From: Leucobacter chironomi DSM 19883
GTDB taxonomy: Bacteria; Actinomycetota; Actinomycetes; Actinomycetales; Microbacteriaceae
Direction: 5' to 3'
DNA length: 64,000 nt
Assembly (NCBI RefSeq): GCF_000421845.1
Contig: NZ_ATXU01000009.1
Coordinates: 1 to 64,000 of the forward strand
The position numbers were made by a program, and so were the translations under genes. Below, piece after piece: positions 1-7,943 of the stretch. The first letter of the stretch is position 1; the number at the start of each line of letters is the position of its first letter. The notes under the pieces are model-generated. The model was not told where the DNA came from. It was given only the letters and a program-made list of their open reading frames with translations, and did no database searches.

Positions 1-1
1 C

Positions 2-517
2 CCCCGGGGCCACAGCCCCGCCGAACCGTCCCTTAACCATCCACCTGTGGGGAACTCTGTAGCTACACCCCGGGAGTCGCGCGGGGACGACCGCGAAACC
101 GACTCCGCCGATGTGGTGGATGAGTACGCGGCCTGGTCGCCCGGCCAGAAGATCGCCGAGGCCGCACGCCGAGCCGCCGAGGCCGAGGGCAAGCACCAGC
201 CGATCAAGCGCCCGGACCTGAGCCGGGGGAGCGGCAGTCGCTCTATGGTGCCGCCCGCCCCGAAGCCGCCGAAGTTCGACCCGGCGAGCGTGCCGCCACC
301 GCAGCCGCCTCGCTCGCCCGAGGATGACGCCGCCGTTGCCGCACTCATGCTGGCTACCCGATGCCCCGCCCGCCACGCCGCCGAGCACCTGATCCCTGCC
401 ACCTCGACTATCTGCCTCCGCTGCGGTGCAGACGCGGTTGCAGCTACCGGAGGCGACCGGCCTCGGCCTGCTCCTCAGCATGACGACGAAGAGCAGACAG
501 GACCGCCCCACGAATGA
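2..517 (+). CDS. Phage protein of unknown function, 5'-truncated by the window edge
   Basis: The frame is open from the first base of the window to a TGA at 515, so this is probably the C-terminal part of a longer protein. A GTG at 47 has no convincing ribosome binding site. The visible part has an Ala/Glu-rich helical stretch, then a proline-rich linker, then a C-terminal segment with a Cys-x3-His and a Cys-x2-Cys pair (CPARH and CLRCG) that could bind zinc. Being just upstream of the small early genes, it may be a replication or DNA-processing protein, but no family was recognised. Confidence 0.55.
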   Translation, partial: PRGHSPAEPSLNHPPVGNSVATPRESRGDDRETDSADVVDEYAAWSPGQKIAEAARRAAEAEGKHQPIKRPDLSRGSGSRSMVPPAPKPPKFDPASVPPPQPPRSPEDDAAVAALMLATRCPARHAAEHLIPATSTICLRCGADAVAATGGDRPRPAPQHDDEEQTGPPHE

Positions 518-629
518 CGGCCCACACGATCCACAGACTCACGATCGCCCCGAACAGGCCGAGCACCAACCACAGAACCAACACCAGAGGCACACTTTCC
601 ATCCTCCAAGGCTACCGAAAGGCCACACC

Positions 630-890
630 ATGACCACGCCGTCCCCGCACCAGCAGCAAGCCGTCAATCTCGCCACCCGCCGACTCAAGACCAACTACGG
701 CGTCAACGCGGTGCCCCTCGACATGTCCAAAATGCCGCTGGTCTTCATGATCGATGAGCGAGGGCGAGCCTCCGCACTCGGCACCCTGACCAACGACCCC
801 GACCAGATCATCAACGTGCTCCGACGCGCCGCCGACGAACTCGAAGCCGGGAACGCCTACAAGCGCACACTCGGCGGTGAGCCCGCATGA
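630..890 (+). CDS. Small phage protein, unknown function (86 aa)
   Basis: The ATG at 630 is preceded by a GAAAGG-like ribosome binding site. The product is a compact, mostly helical 86-residue protein with no membrane segment. A central hydrophobic stretch (MPLVFMIDERGRAS) is followed by a helix near the C-terminus (IINVLRRAADELEAG). It overlaps the next gene by ATGA, starting a translationally coupled chain of small genes. Reading could continue open upstream of 630, but that part overlaps the previous gene and has poor composition, so the shorter start was chosen. No family recognised. Confidence 0.6.
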   Translation: MTTPSPHQQQAVNLATRRLKTNYGVNAVPLDMSKMPLVFMIDERGRASALGTLTNDPDQIINVLRRAADELEAGNAYKRTLGGEPA

Positions 891-1171
891 CGATCAAGCT
901 CCGCGCCCGCGTTCGCAGAGTTCGCCCGAGCCTGTGGGCGGCAGAGTTCGGCCCCGTCCCCGGCTACACCCTGCTGCCCCTGTTCGCCTTCACCTGGGTG
1001 GAGGCGCTGATGCTGGCCTACGAACGCCTCGACATGCTCGACCGAAAGCTGATGGACGAGGTGCACGAGAGCAGCGCCAACCGCCGCGCGGAGCGCTGTG
1101 GCGGATGCCGCGACCTCGGACCCCACCGCAACGTTCCCGACTGCCAGCACTACGTACCGGAGGCACCCTGA
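887..1171 (+). CDS. Small phage protein with Cys/His cluster (94 aa)
   Basis: It starts in an ATGA overlap with the previous gene and ends in TGATG with the next. The first half is amphipathic with a hydrophobic middle. The C-terminal 25 residues carry CGGC, then PDCQHY, a possible zinc-binding knuckle. Many actinophage genomes have short proteins with such C-terminal Cys/His clusters in this early region, but their roles are not known. Function cannot be assigned. Confidence 0.6.
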   Translation: MTIKLRARVRRVRPSLWAAEFGPVPGYTLLPLFAFTWVEALMLAYERLDMLDRKLMDEVHESSANRRAERCGGCRDLGPHRNVPDCQHYVPEAP

Positions 1172-1380
1172 TGAGCCGCGCCTATGCCGCGCACGCTGAG
1201 CTGTGCGCCGCGATCCACGCCCACGACGATGCCGAGATGCTGCACGACATGGCGGGCGAGATGCCCGAGCTGCTGGCCTACCCGATCTCGGGCGACATGC
1301 TCGCCGTCGTGCAGCGCGCCACCCCGTACGACCGCCGAGCGCGCCGTAAGCGCGCCGCAACCGAGAGGACCGCACGATGA
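1171..1380 (+). CDS. Small phage protein, unknown function (69 aa)
   Basis: It starts at the ATG of a TGATG junction and stops at 1380, where the next reading frame starts in an ATGA. It is an acidic, helical 69-residue protein with a basic C-terminal tail (DRRARRKRAATERTAR), which suggests nucleic-acid or partner binding. The start is set by the stop-start overlap. Other frames are open here too but break the coupled gene chain. No family recognised. Confidence 0.55.
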   Translation: MSRAYAAHAELCAAIHAHDDAEMLHDMAGEMPELLAYPISGDMLAVVQRATPYDRRARRKRAATERTAR

Positions 1381-1475
1381 CCGCGACCGCCCCCGATGGA
1401 TTCGGATCGTGCCTGCTGCTGCTCGCCGCCGTTGGCGTGTGCGTGTGGCTCGCTTGGAAGGGGCGTACACGATGA
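1377..1475 (+). CDS. Very small single-span membrane protein (32 aa)
   Basis: The ATG lies in an ATGA overlap with the preceding gene, and the TGA overlaps the ATG of the following HTH gene in the same way. The 32-residue product is a short polar head, one hydrophobic span of about 19 residues ending at LAWK, and a basic tail (KGRTR). Tight overlaps on both sides argue that it is translated. Phage micro-membrane proteins can modulate the host or other phages, but nothing specific can be inferred. Confidence 0.5.
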   Translation: MTATAPDGFGSCLLLLAAVGVCVWLAWKGRTR

Positions 1476-1675
1476 GCGTACCCGCGAGTAAGTGGTGCTC
1501 TCCGGCTGAGCTTGCGGCGTGGCTGGGTGTGCATCCGAAGACGCTCGCGAAGTGGCGCAACCCGAAACCGGGTCAGCCTCGTCGCGGCCCTCGCTTCGTG
1601 CGTGAGGGCCGCACGGTGCGCTACGCATGGGCCGACGTATACGCCTGGGTAAACGACCGCCGGAAGGCGTGCTGA
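1472..1675 (+). CDS. Helix-turn-helix DNA-binding protein, excisionase-like (67 aa)
   Basis: This 67-residue protein has the winged HTH layout of excisionase/MerR-like proteins (HTH_17 type). SPAELAAWLGVHPKTLAKWR forms the helix-turn-helix, and RFVREGRTVRYAWADVYAWV forms the wing and final helix. Such proteins act as excisionases or transcription factors. It is far from the integrase, so a regulatory role (early or late gene control) is as plausible as excision. Start and stop both overlap neighbours (ATGA and TGATG). Confidence 0.8.
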   Translation: MSVPASKWCSPAELAAWLGVHPKTLAKWRNPKPGQPRRGPRFVREGRTVRYAWADVYAWVNDRRKAC

Positions 1676-2451
1676 TGGGCCGCAACCACAAAGGCGGGTC
1701 CAAGTCATCGAAGATGACCGCCGCGGTGCTCGCGCACTACGGGCACGAGTGCCACCTACGGCTCGCCGGTTGCACGTACGTGGCGACGACCCGAGATCAC
1801 ATCATCCCGCTTGAGCACGGCGGAGAGGACACGATCGAGAACTGCTTGCCCGCCTGCCGGAGCTGCAACAGCAAGCGGCAGGATCGGAACCTGGCCGGTA
1901 CGGGTGCGCGGATCATCATCGTCACTGGCCCGCCTGCCGGGGGCAAGACAACGTGGATTCGGGAGCACGCTGGGCTTGCTGATGTGACGATCGACCTCGA
2001 CGCGCTCGCGCGTGCGCTGATGCCAAATCCGCTTGATCAGACTCACGTCTACCCGCCCCACATCAAGACCCTGGCCGTGGCTGCCCGGCAGGCTGCGATC
2101 GGGAAGGCACAGCGCCTCTACACGCCGTGCCGGGTATGGCTCATCAAGGCCCTGCCGACGCCGAAGGAGCTGGCCGAGTGGCGCGGGAACAGGTGGCCGA
2201 TCATCGTCATAGACCCTGGCAGAGAGGTGGTCGAGGCCCGGTGCCAGGCCGAACGGCCACCGGACTGGCAGCAGGTAGTGGCGCGCTGGTACGACCAGCA
2301 TCGCGATCCGACGATGCAGGCGGCGACCCGCATCAACCCGGCCCGCCCCGACGACGCGACACCGACACCACCACCCGTGTCTCAGGCCTCGAAGCATCGC
2401 GAGCTGACGAGCACATCGACGCCCGGTCTCCAGCCGTCGAGGCCGTGGTAG
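1675..2451 (+). CDS. HNH endonuclease fused to a P-loop kinase-like domain (258 aa)
   Basis: Residues about 15-75 are an HNH nuclease: paired cysteines (CHLRLAGC and CRSC) and the core DHIIPLEHGG...ENC. Immediately after comes a P-loop NTPase: strand IIIVTGPPAGGKTTW (Walker A), then VTIDLDALARAL, and a C-terminal half typical of small AAA_33/polynucleotide-kinase-like proteins. HNH proteins beside terminase genes are known in HK97-like phages to assist cohesive-end cleavage and packaging. The fused kinase-like domain is inferred from the Walker A motif only. The start is the ATG of a TGATG junction. The last 45 residues are proline- and threonine-rich and probably disordered. Confidence 0.8.
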   Translation: MGRNHKGGSKSSKMTAAVLAHYGHECHLRLAGCTYVATTRDHIIPLEHGGEDTIENCLPACRSCNSKRQDRNLAGTGARIIIVTGPPAGGKTTWIREHAGLADVTIDLDALARALMPNPLDQTHVYPPHIKTLAVAARQAAIGKAQRLYTPCRVWLIKALPTPKELAEWRGNRWPIIVIDPGREVVEARCQAERPPDWQQVVARWYDQHRDPTMQAATRINPARPDDATPTPPPVSQASKHRELTSTSTPGLQPSRPW

Positions 2452-2550
2452 TCGCCGCCCGGTTTTCTCCGCGACGCCCCGCCGACACCCTGTGCATCCC
2501 CCATCCGAATTCCCCCTCGACCGGGGAAAAAGAAAAAACGAGGCAGTGAA

Positions 2551-2937
2551 ATGAGCACTGAAACCGAAGCGGGAACCCTCCCATTATGGGGGGAAGACCG
2601 CCCCAATTCCCACCAATACGGCGAGGGTCCGACAGAAACCGCCGTGCGGGAAGCCGTGGAGGCGATCAACGCTGAAAAACCGCTCGACGCATCGCAGCGA
2701 GCCCGCGCGCAGATATGCCGCAGCCTCGCCAAGAACATCGACGCAGGCAACACCAAGGGCCGCGCCGTCGCGAACGAAGCGCAGCAGCTCGACACCATGC
2801 TCGACGCCCTCCGCGGCGTCGCCGACACCGCCTCTGACTCCGAAGGAATCCCCGAAGATGTGCGCCAACTCTTTGAACTGGGCACCGTTCCCACCCGGCA
2901 TGACGCCGCCGAGGTTCGCGACCCCGAGATGCCTTGA
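2551..2937 (+). CDS. Terminase small subunit, putative
   Basis: This 128-residue acidic helical protein lies directly before the large terminase and overlaps its start. Position, size and the alternating Ala/Glu/Arg helices resemble actinophage small terminase subunits, which recognise the packaging site and regulate the large subunit. No HTH is obvious. The ATG at 2551 has a GAGG ribosome binding site. The 99-bp gap upstream, between the HNH and terminase genes, is where cos/pac sites often lie, but none could be identified by eye. Confidence 0.6.
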   Translation: MSTETEAGTLPLWGEDRPNSHQYGEGPTETAVREAVEAINAEKPLDASQRARAQICRSLAKNIDAGNTKGRAVANEAQQLDTMLDALRGVADTASDSEGIPEDVRQLFELGTVPTRHDAAEVRDPEMP

Positions 2938-4360
2938 CCGGCCCACGATCGGTGGGAAGGCTGCAGCCGTCGCTAAGCTCCGCGGGCGGCCCTTCCTCCC
3001 GCACCAGCAGCACATGGCCGACGTGGTGGGCGAGCTGGACCCCGAAACCGGCGAACTCTACTACGACCGCGTGATCGTTACGATGCCGCGCCAGGTAGGC
3101 AAAACTGATTTCGACCTCTCGCACGGGCTCTCCGTCGGCCTCCACGGCCCCGGTCGCCGCGTCTGGTACACGGCGCAGTCCGGGCAGCACGCAAGCGACC
3201 ACTTCACCGGCATCGCGAACGAGTGGGAAGAGGTCATGAGCCCCGACCATGTGCTGCGCCGCGCGACCCGCAAGCCGCGCCGCTCGAACGGGTCGCAAGC
3301 GCTCACCTGGCTCAACGGCTCGACCTGGCGACCCTTCCCGCCCACTGAGAACTGGCTGCACGGCAAGCAGGCCGACAAGATCACCGTCGATGAGGCGTGG
3401 TGGCACTCCTACGCCACGGGCAACGCGATCCTGCAAGGGCTGGCCCCGACGCTCCTCACCCGTGCGAAAGCGCTCGGGCAGCGCCCCCAGATCTACATCC
3501 AATCAACTGAGGGCACCATCGAGAGCACATGGTTTAACCCGATGCTCGATGAGCAGCGCGGACGCGACCTCACCGACGGGGGCCGAACCGCGTTCTTCGA
3601 CTGGGGGCTCCTCGAAGACGACGACCCGACCGACCTGCGCGTGGTCGCATCCCGGCACCCAGGCTATCGGCACCTCTTCGACATGCGAACGCTCGAAGCA
3701 ATGGCCGACACGTTCCGCGATGCCCCAGCCGAGTTCGCGCGCGCGTTCGGGAACCGCCGCACCGGCTCCGCCGACCGAGTGTTCCCCCTCGACGCCTGGA
3801 ACGCCTCAAAGACCGCCGAACTGCTGCCAGAGGGGCGCATGGCCGTGGGCGCTGCAATCGGCGTCGATGGGGTCGATGCCGCGATCGTCGCCGCCGTCCG
3901 GCAAGGTGCCCGCATCGTGGTCGAAGTCATGTACCACGCCCCCGGCGTCTCATGGGTGTTCCCGAAGCTGCGCGAGCTGCACGAGCGCGCCACCGAACTC
4001 AAGATCGGCGGATTCGCGATCGACAAGTACGGCCCATCCGCCACGCTCGCCGACCAAGCCGAACGCGCCGGGCTCCCCCTCATCCCGCTGAACACGGGCG
4101 CGGTCGCGAGCAGCGCCGCGAATATCCTCTCGTGGATCACGGAACCGCTCGCCGACGGCACGCTCGCCTGGAAACAGCGCCCACACGCCGCCCTCGACAC
4201 CTCCGCCGAACTGGCAACCAGACGCTTCGTGCAGGACGGTGCGTGGACTCTCGGTCGCCGCCTCTCCGTCGGCTCGATCGCCGCACTTGAGGCCGCGAAC
4301 GCTGCCACCTGGGGGGCCGATCACCTCCCCGACGAAGTGCCCAAGCTGCAACTGTTCTGA
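2858..4360 (+). CDS. Terminase large subunit (packaging ATPase/nuclease)
   Basis: It drives DNA packaging into proheads and cuts the genome. The ATPase domain has Walker A MPRQVGKT (residues 76-83), Walker B ending DEAW (about 178-181) and a coupling segment IQSTEG (214-219). The nuclease domain has the acidic GVDGVD motif near residues 335-340. The 500-residue length fits the family. ATG 2858 has an AAGGA ribosome binding site but gives an 80-bp overlap with the previous gene. An in-frame ATG at 2900 would shorten the overlap and is a possible true start. Confidence 0.95.
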   Translation: MCANSLNWAPFPPGMTPPRFATPRCLDRPTIGGKAAAVAKLRGRPFLPHQQHMADVVGELDPETGELYYDRVIVTMPRQVGKTDFDLSHGLSVGLHGPGRRVWYTAQSGQHASDHFTGIANEWEEVMSPDHVLRRATRKPRRSNGSQALTWLNGSTWRPFPPTENWLHGKQADKITVDEAWWHSYATGNAILQGLAPTLLTRAKALGQRPQIYIQSTEGTIESTWFNPMLDEQRGRDLTDGGRTAFFDWGLLEDDDPTDLRVVASRHPGYRHLFDMRTLEAMADTFRDAPAEFARAFGNRRTGSADRVFPLDAWNASKTAELLPEGRMAVGAAIGVDGVDAAIVAAVRQGARIVVEVMYHAPGVSWVFPKLRELHERATELKIGGFAIDKYGPSATLADQAERAGLPLIPLNTGAVASSAANILSWITEPLADGTLAWKQRPHAALDTSAELATRRFVQDGAWTLGRRLSVGSIAALEAANAATWGADHLPDEVPKLQLF

Positions 4361-4386
4361 CTCCCAAGCGCTCCCAAGCGCTCCCA
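4361..4386 (+). repeat. Tandem 10-bp repeat after terminase
   Basis: The 10-mer CTCCCAAGCG occurs twice in tandem directly after the terminase stop codon, followed by a partial third copy (CTCCCA). It abuts the strong hairpin at 4390-4435. Together they fill the only sizeable gap in the structural operon. Confidence 0.8.
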
Positions 4387-4389
4387 CAT

Positions 4390-4435
4390 GCGCCCCCGGC
4401 TCCCTCGAAACTCGCGCGAGGCGGGCCGGGGGCGC
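4390..4435 (+). terminator. Strong hairpin between terminase and portal genes
   Basis: An 11-bp perfect stem (4390-4400 with 4425-4435, core GCCCCCGGC) encloses a second 5-bp stem (4403-4407 with 4417-4421). There is no U-tract, and the portal start is 14 bases further on. It may attenuate transcription between packaging and head genes, protect an mRNA end, or be a processing or protein-binding site. Confidence 0.6.
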
Positions 4436-4448
4436 GAATGTAACGGGC

Positions 4449-5648
4449 ATGTCGATCTGGTCAAGCTTCCTCCGGTGGTCCGGCGCAACGTTCGCGGCCA
4501 CCGCCAAGGACACACAGCAACAGGTCGAATCATCCCTCACGATCCCCACCCGTGAAGCCCGCGGCTACATCTCCGCCGACACCGCCCTCACACTTGGCTC
4601 CGTGTACCGCGCGGTCGACATTCACGCCACCAGCGCCCGTCAGGTTCGCCTCCAAGTCGAGCGCGGCGGCATCGTGATCCCGACGCCCCCGCTCATCGAA
4701 GAGCCCTGCCAGGGCATGTCGCTCGGCGACTTCATGGAGTACACCACCGTCAGCCTGTACACCACCGGGGACGCGTTCTGGGAGACGGTGCGCGCCCCGC
4801 AGGCCGGTGGCCTCGGCCCGGTTGTGGACGTGCGTCCGATCCATCCGCACGAGGTTCGTGTCATCCAGCACCGCGGCAAGCCTGACACCTACACCTGGCG
4901 TGGTGGAGAGTACGACCACACCCGGATCAGACACCTCAAGCGGCTCCGTGTCCCCGGTCACGCCCACGGGCTCGGCCCCATCCAGGCCGCGAACGTCGAG
5001 TTCTCCGGCGCGCTCGACGCCCGCGACTACGGCGCGTCATGGTTCACGGAGTCGGCCACACCCGAAGGCATCCTGACCACGGAGCAGCAGATCGACGGCC
5101 CCCTCGCCCAGACCTACAAAGATCACTGGTTCGGGGAAACCGCCGACGGGGAACCCATCGAGGGGCACGACCCGCGCCGCTTGAAAGTGCTCGGCTCCGG
5201 CCTCAAATACCAGCCGATCCTGCTCAAGCCCGCCGACGTGCAGTTCCTGGAGTCGCAGAGCTTCACGACGACCCAGATCGCCCGCATCATGGGCATCCCG
5301 CCCGCGCTGTTCCTCGCCGCCGTCGAAGGCACCAGCGACACCTATTCCAACATCGAGCAAGACCTGACCATCTACGTCCGGTTCTCGCTCATGAAAGTGC
5401 TCTCGGAGATCGAAGACGCCCTGACCAAGCTCACGCCGCGTGGGCAGAAGGTCCGGTGCAACGTCGAATCGCTGCTCAGGGCCGACACGAAGACCCGCTA
5501 CGAGTCGCATCGCTCGGCGCTCGACGGCGGATGGAAGACCCCCGATGAGGTGCGCGCCCACGAAGGGCTCCCGCCCCTCACCGAAGAGCAGCGCGCCCAG
5601 CTCGAACGCATCCCCCGCCCGGTTCCCACCACTGGAGGCACCAAGTGA
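4449..5648 (+). CDS. HK97-family portal protein
   Basis: The portal forms the dodecameric channel at the head vertex through which DNA enters and leaves. The 399-residue product has typical HK97-portal features: a TLGSVYRAVDIHATSARQ helix near residues 40-55, SLYTTGDAFWE, a wing with PDTYTWRGGEYDHTRI, and a crown/stem segment FTTTQIARIMGIPPALF. The start at ATG 4449 was chosen because upstream sequence is the hairpin region. The stop overlaps the following GTG start by four bases. Confidence 0.95.
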   Translation: MSIWSSFLRWSGATFAATAKDTQQQVESSLTIPTREARGYISADTALTLGSVYRAVDIHATSARQVRLQVERGGIVIPTPPLIEEPCQGMSLGDFMEYTTVSLYTTGDAFWETVRAPQAGGLGPVVDVRPIHPHEVRVIQHRGKPDTYTWRGGEYDHTRIRHLKRLRVPGHAHGLGPIQAANVEFSGALDARDYGASWFTESATPEGILTTEQQIDGPLAQTYKDHWFGETADGEPIEGHDPRRLKVLGSGLKYQPILLKPADVQFLESQSFTTTQIARIMGIPPALFLAAVEGTSDTYSNIEQDLTIYVRFSLMKVLSEIEDALTKLTPRGQKVRCNVESLLRADTKTRYESHRSALDGGWKTPDEVRAHEGLPPLTEEQRAQLERIPRPVPTTGGTK

Positions 5649-7207
5649 AGCCCATCACCGCCCAACTCGCGATCAGCGAGACGCTGGCCGTCGATCGCAG
5701 CAGTCGCACGATCTCAGGCGTCATCTGTTTCTACGACCGCCCGACCGACGACCGGCGCGGACTCGTCATCAAGGCCGGAGCGATCACCCCCCGCCAGCCC
5801 CTCGATCGTGTCAAGCTGCTCCGCGACCACGACCCGCGCGACCCCATCGGCTACATGACTGCCCTGGACCCGAAGACCCTCACCGCCACCTTCGCAATCC
5901 CCGAAGGCGAGAACGGCGACCGCGCACTCACGGAAGCAGAATCCAAGCTCCGTGACGGCTTCTCTGTCGGCCTCACGATCACCGAGCACAGCTACGACGA
6001 CAAGACCGACAACGTGGTCGCCCACCAGGCGCTGCTCAACGAAACGTCGCTCTGCGCGATCCCCGCGTTTATCGACGCAGGCGTGCAGTCGGTCACCTTC
6101 ACCAGCGACCCCACCCCCATCACCCCCACCAAGGAGACCCCCGTGACCGCAATCACCGCCGATCAGCTCGAAGCCGCGCTCGACGCCCAGCAGCAGAACC
6201 TGGAGCGCGCATTCGAAACGCGCCTCGCCGACGCCCTCACGGGCGAGCCCTCCGGCCCGACCCTCGCATGGGACACCCCGGGCGAGTTCCTGCAGGCGCT
6301 CGCCCGCAAGGAGCAGCCCGCGATCGAGTTCTACGCCGCCTACGAGGGCGGCAAGATCGCCGACACCGAGACGCCGAACACCTGGATCGCTGACGTGCTC
6401 CACTTCGTAGAGCAGAAACGCCCCATCACCGGCCTGTTCCAGCAGGAAGTGCTGCCCGACAAGGGCATGACGATGGAATACCTGCGCGACGGCACCGACA
6501 CCACGAAGGTCGAGGAGCAGGAGAACGAAGGCGACAAGCTCAAGTTCGGGAAGATCACCCTCGATTCCGACGCGGTGCCGATCAAGACCTACGGTGGTGC
6601 CACGTCGCTCTCCCGCCAGGTCATCGAGCGCGCGAACGCCGCCTACGTCACCACCACGTTCCGGGCCATGGCTCGCGCCTACGCCCGTCAGACCGAGCTT
6701 GCCACCCGAGCCGGTGTGCGCGCCCTCATCACCGAGCAGATCGCAGCCGACAACAAGCTCACGATGACCGCGTCGCCCGACTCGTACGACTGGCTCGACC
6801 TGGTGGTGGACGCCGCCGACCTGCTCGATGAGCGCGGATTCTCCCTCGACGGCCTGCTCGTCTCCAAGGACGTGTTCAAGAAGCTGCTGCGCCTCGAATC
6901 GTCAGGCGGCGACTCGCTCGTGTCCGTGTCCGGCCAGTCCGTGAACCAGGTGGGCACGATCAACCTGACGGGCCTCGTCGGCGACCTCGCCAGCGTGAAG
7001 TTCCGCCTCTTCCCGGGAGCCGCCGCGGGCACCGCCGCGTTCTACGACACGCTCGCGTACACCACCTGGGAGAACCGGGGCGCACCGCTCCAGCTCACCG
7101 ACTCCAAGCCCGTCGAGCTGGTCGAGGAGTTCGCCTACTACGGCTACCAGGCGCGCGCGTCGCAGTACCCGAAGGCGATCCTGCCCGTCGAGGGGATCAC
7201 GGCGTAG
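5645..7207 (+). CDS. Prohead protease fused to HK97-fold major capsid protein
   Basis: Residues 1-155 are an HK97 (U35/S78-type) prohead protease: the His is in LLRDHDPRDPIG (H62), the Ser in DGFSVGLTI (S107), and NETSLCAIPAFIDAG follows. A Thr/Pro linker (about 154-166) leads to a helical scaffold-like delta region (170-205) and then the HK97-fold capsid domain to residue 520. In most phages these are two genes. Here they read as one 520-residue frame with no stop between. An internal Shine-Dalgarno and GTG at the junction could also give capsid protein alone (354 aa). The gene starts with GTG 5645 in a GTGA overlap, with GGAGG upstream. Confidence 0.93.
   Translation: MKPITAQLAISETLAVDRSSRTISGVICFYDRPTDDRRGLVIKAGAITPRQPLDRVKLLRDHDPRDPIGYMTALDPKTLTATFAIPEGENGDRALTEAESKLRDGFSVGLTITEHSYDDKTDNVVAHQALLNETSLCAIPAFIDAGVQSVTFTSDPTPITPTKETPVTAITADQLEAALDAQQQNLERAFETRLADALTGEPSGPTLAWDTPGEFLQALARKEQPAIEFYAAYEGGKIADTETPNTWIADVLHFVEQKRPITGLFQQEVLPDKGMTMEYLRDGTDTTKVEEQENEGDKLKFGKITLDSDAVPIKTYGGATSLSRQVIERANAAYVTTTFRAMARAYARQTELATRAGVRALITEQIAADNKLTMTASPDSYDWLDLVVDAADLLDERGFSLDGLLVSKDVFKKLLRLESSGGDSLVSVSGQSVNQVGTINLTGLVGDLASVKFRLFPGAAAGTAAFYDTLAYTTWENRGAPLQLTDSKPVELVEEFAYYGYQARASQYPKAILPVEGITA
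6131..6145 (+). promoter_or_regulatory. Internal ribosome binding site and GTG start inside the protease-capsid fusion
   Basis: AAGGAG at 6131-6136 is followed six bases later by an in-frame GTG (6143-6145), exactly at the linker between the protease and capsid domains. This is a near-perfect initiation signal and would produce a 354-residue stand-alone capsid protein starting VTAITADQ. It may be a relic of two once-separate genes that still works. Confidence 0.7.
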
Positions 7208-7209
7208 CC

Positions 7210-7539
7210 ATGGCCGACCAGGACGCATCGGCCCACGACCTCGCCACCTACGTGCAGGCCACCACGGCAGAGGATCAGCAGCACGCGCAGCAGTGCGCCG
7301 AGGAAGCTCAGCTGCTTGTGGCGCGCGCCGTGGGGGAGGGCAACCCTCACAAGGTGCCTGACGAGATCGTGAGCCGGTGCGTCCTGGAGGTTGGTGCCGA
7401 CCTCTACTCCCGCAAGCGCACCCGGCACGGCATCGCGAGCTTCGACGGCATCGACGCCGCGCCGATCAGGATCGCCCGCGACCCCATGAGCGCCGCACGC
7501 GCGATCCTCCGCAACTGGATACCGATCGGAATGGCCTGA
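7210..7539 (+). CDS. Head-tail connector protein (gp6-like)
   Basis: This 109-residue helical protein is directly downstream of the capsid gene, where head completion/connector proteins of HK97-like phages lie. An ACLLAAAA-like helix pattern, EIVSRCVLEVGADLYSRKRTRHG, matches the recurring body of actinophage connector proteins. The C-terminus (SAARAILRNWIPIGMA) resembles the end of such proteins, where residues insert into the portal interface. It stops in TGATG with the next gene. Confidence 0.7.
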   Translation: MADQDASAHDLATYVQATTAEDQQHAQQCAEEAQLLVARAVGEGNPHKVPDEIVSRCVLEVGADLYSRKRTRHGIASFDGIDAAPIRIARDPMSAARAILRNWIPIGMA

Positions 7540-7943
7540 TGACCACAGACCCGCCCCGCTACCGGCACTATCTCGCCCTCAAAGCCGCCGTCGAAGCGGC
7601 GCTGAGCGACTACGGGCTCGACCAGGTGCTCGTGACCTCGGACCCGGCTGACATCGAGTCAGCCGCCCGCCACGGCGTCATCGTCTTCCCCGCACCCGAC
7701 CTTGAGTTCCCGACCTACACCCAGATCGAGGTCACACACGAGGCAATCGCGATCGCAGGCCCGCCCGACAACCTCGATCACGCATGGAAGACCCTCGATC
7801 ACATGCTGGAGGCGCTGATTCAAGCGAATCTCAACATGAAGAGCGCTACCGCAGACAGCTTCAAGCCCAGCGGTACGCCCCCGCTCGCGGGCTACCTCAT
7901 CACGTTCAACCCGACTACCGCATACAAGGAGCGCACCACATGA
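7539..7943 (+). CDS. Head-tail joining / tail terminator-like protein
   Basis: This 134-residue protein lies between the connector and tail tube genes, the usual place for a minor neck or tail-terminator protein. It contains alternating strands and a helix (NLDHAWKTLDHMLEALIQ), consistent with the alpha/beta fold of tail terminators. The start is the ATG in the TGATG junction, and the stop overlaps the next ATG. The assignment rests on order and size only. Confidence 0.5.
   Translation: MTTDPPRYRHYLALKAAVEAALSDYGLDQVLVTSDPADIESAARHGVIVFPAPDLEFPTYTQIEVTHEAIAIAGPPDNLDHAWKTLDHMLEALIQANLNMKSATADSFKPSGTPPLAGYLITFNPTTAYKERTT

Noticed and set aside
2452-2550. Possible cos site between the HNH and small terminase genes
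   Set aside because: Position is plausible, but no inverted repeats or known cos sequence could be recognised by eye.
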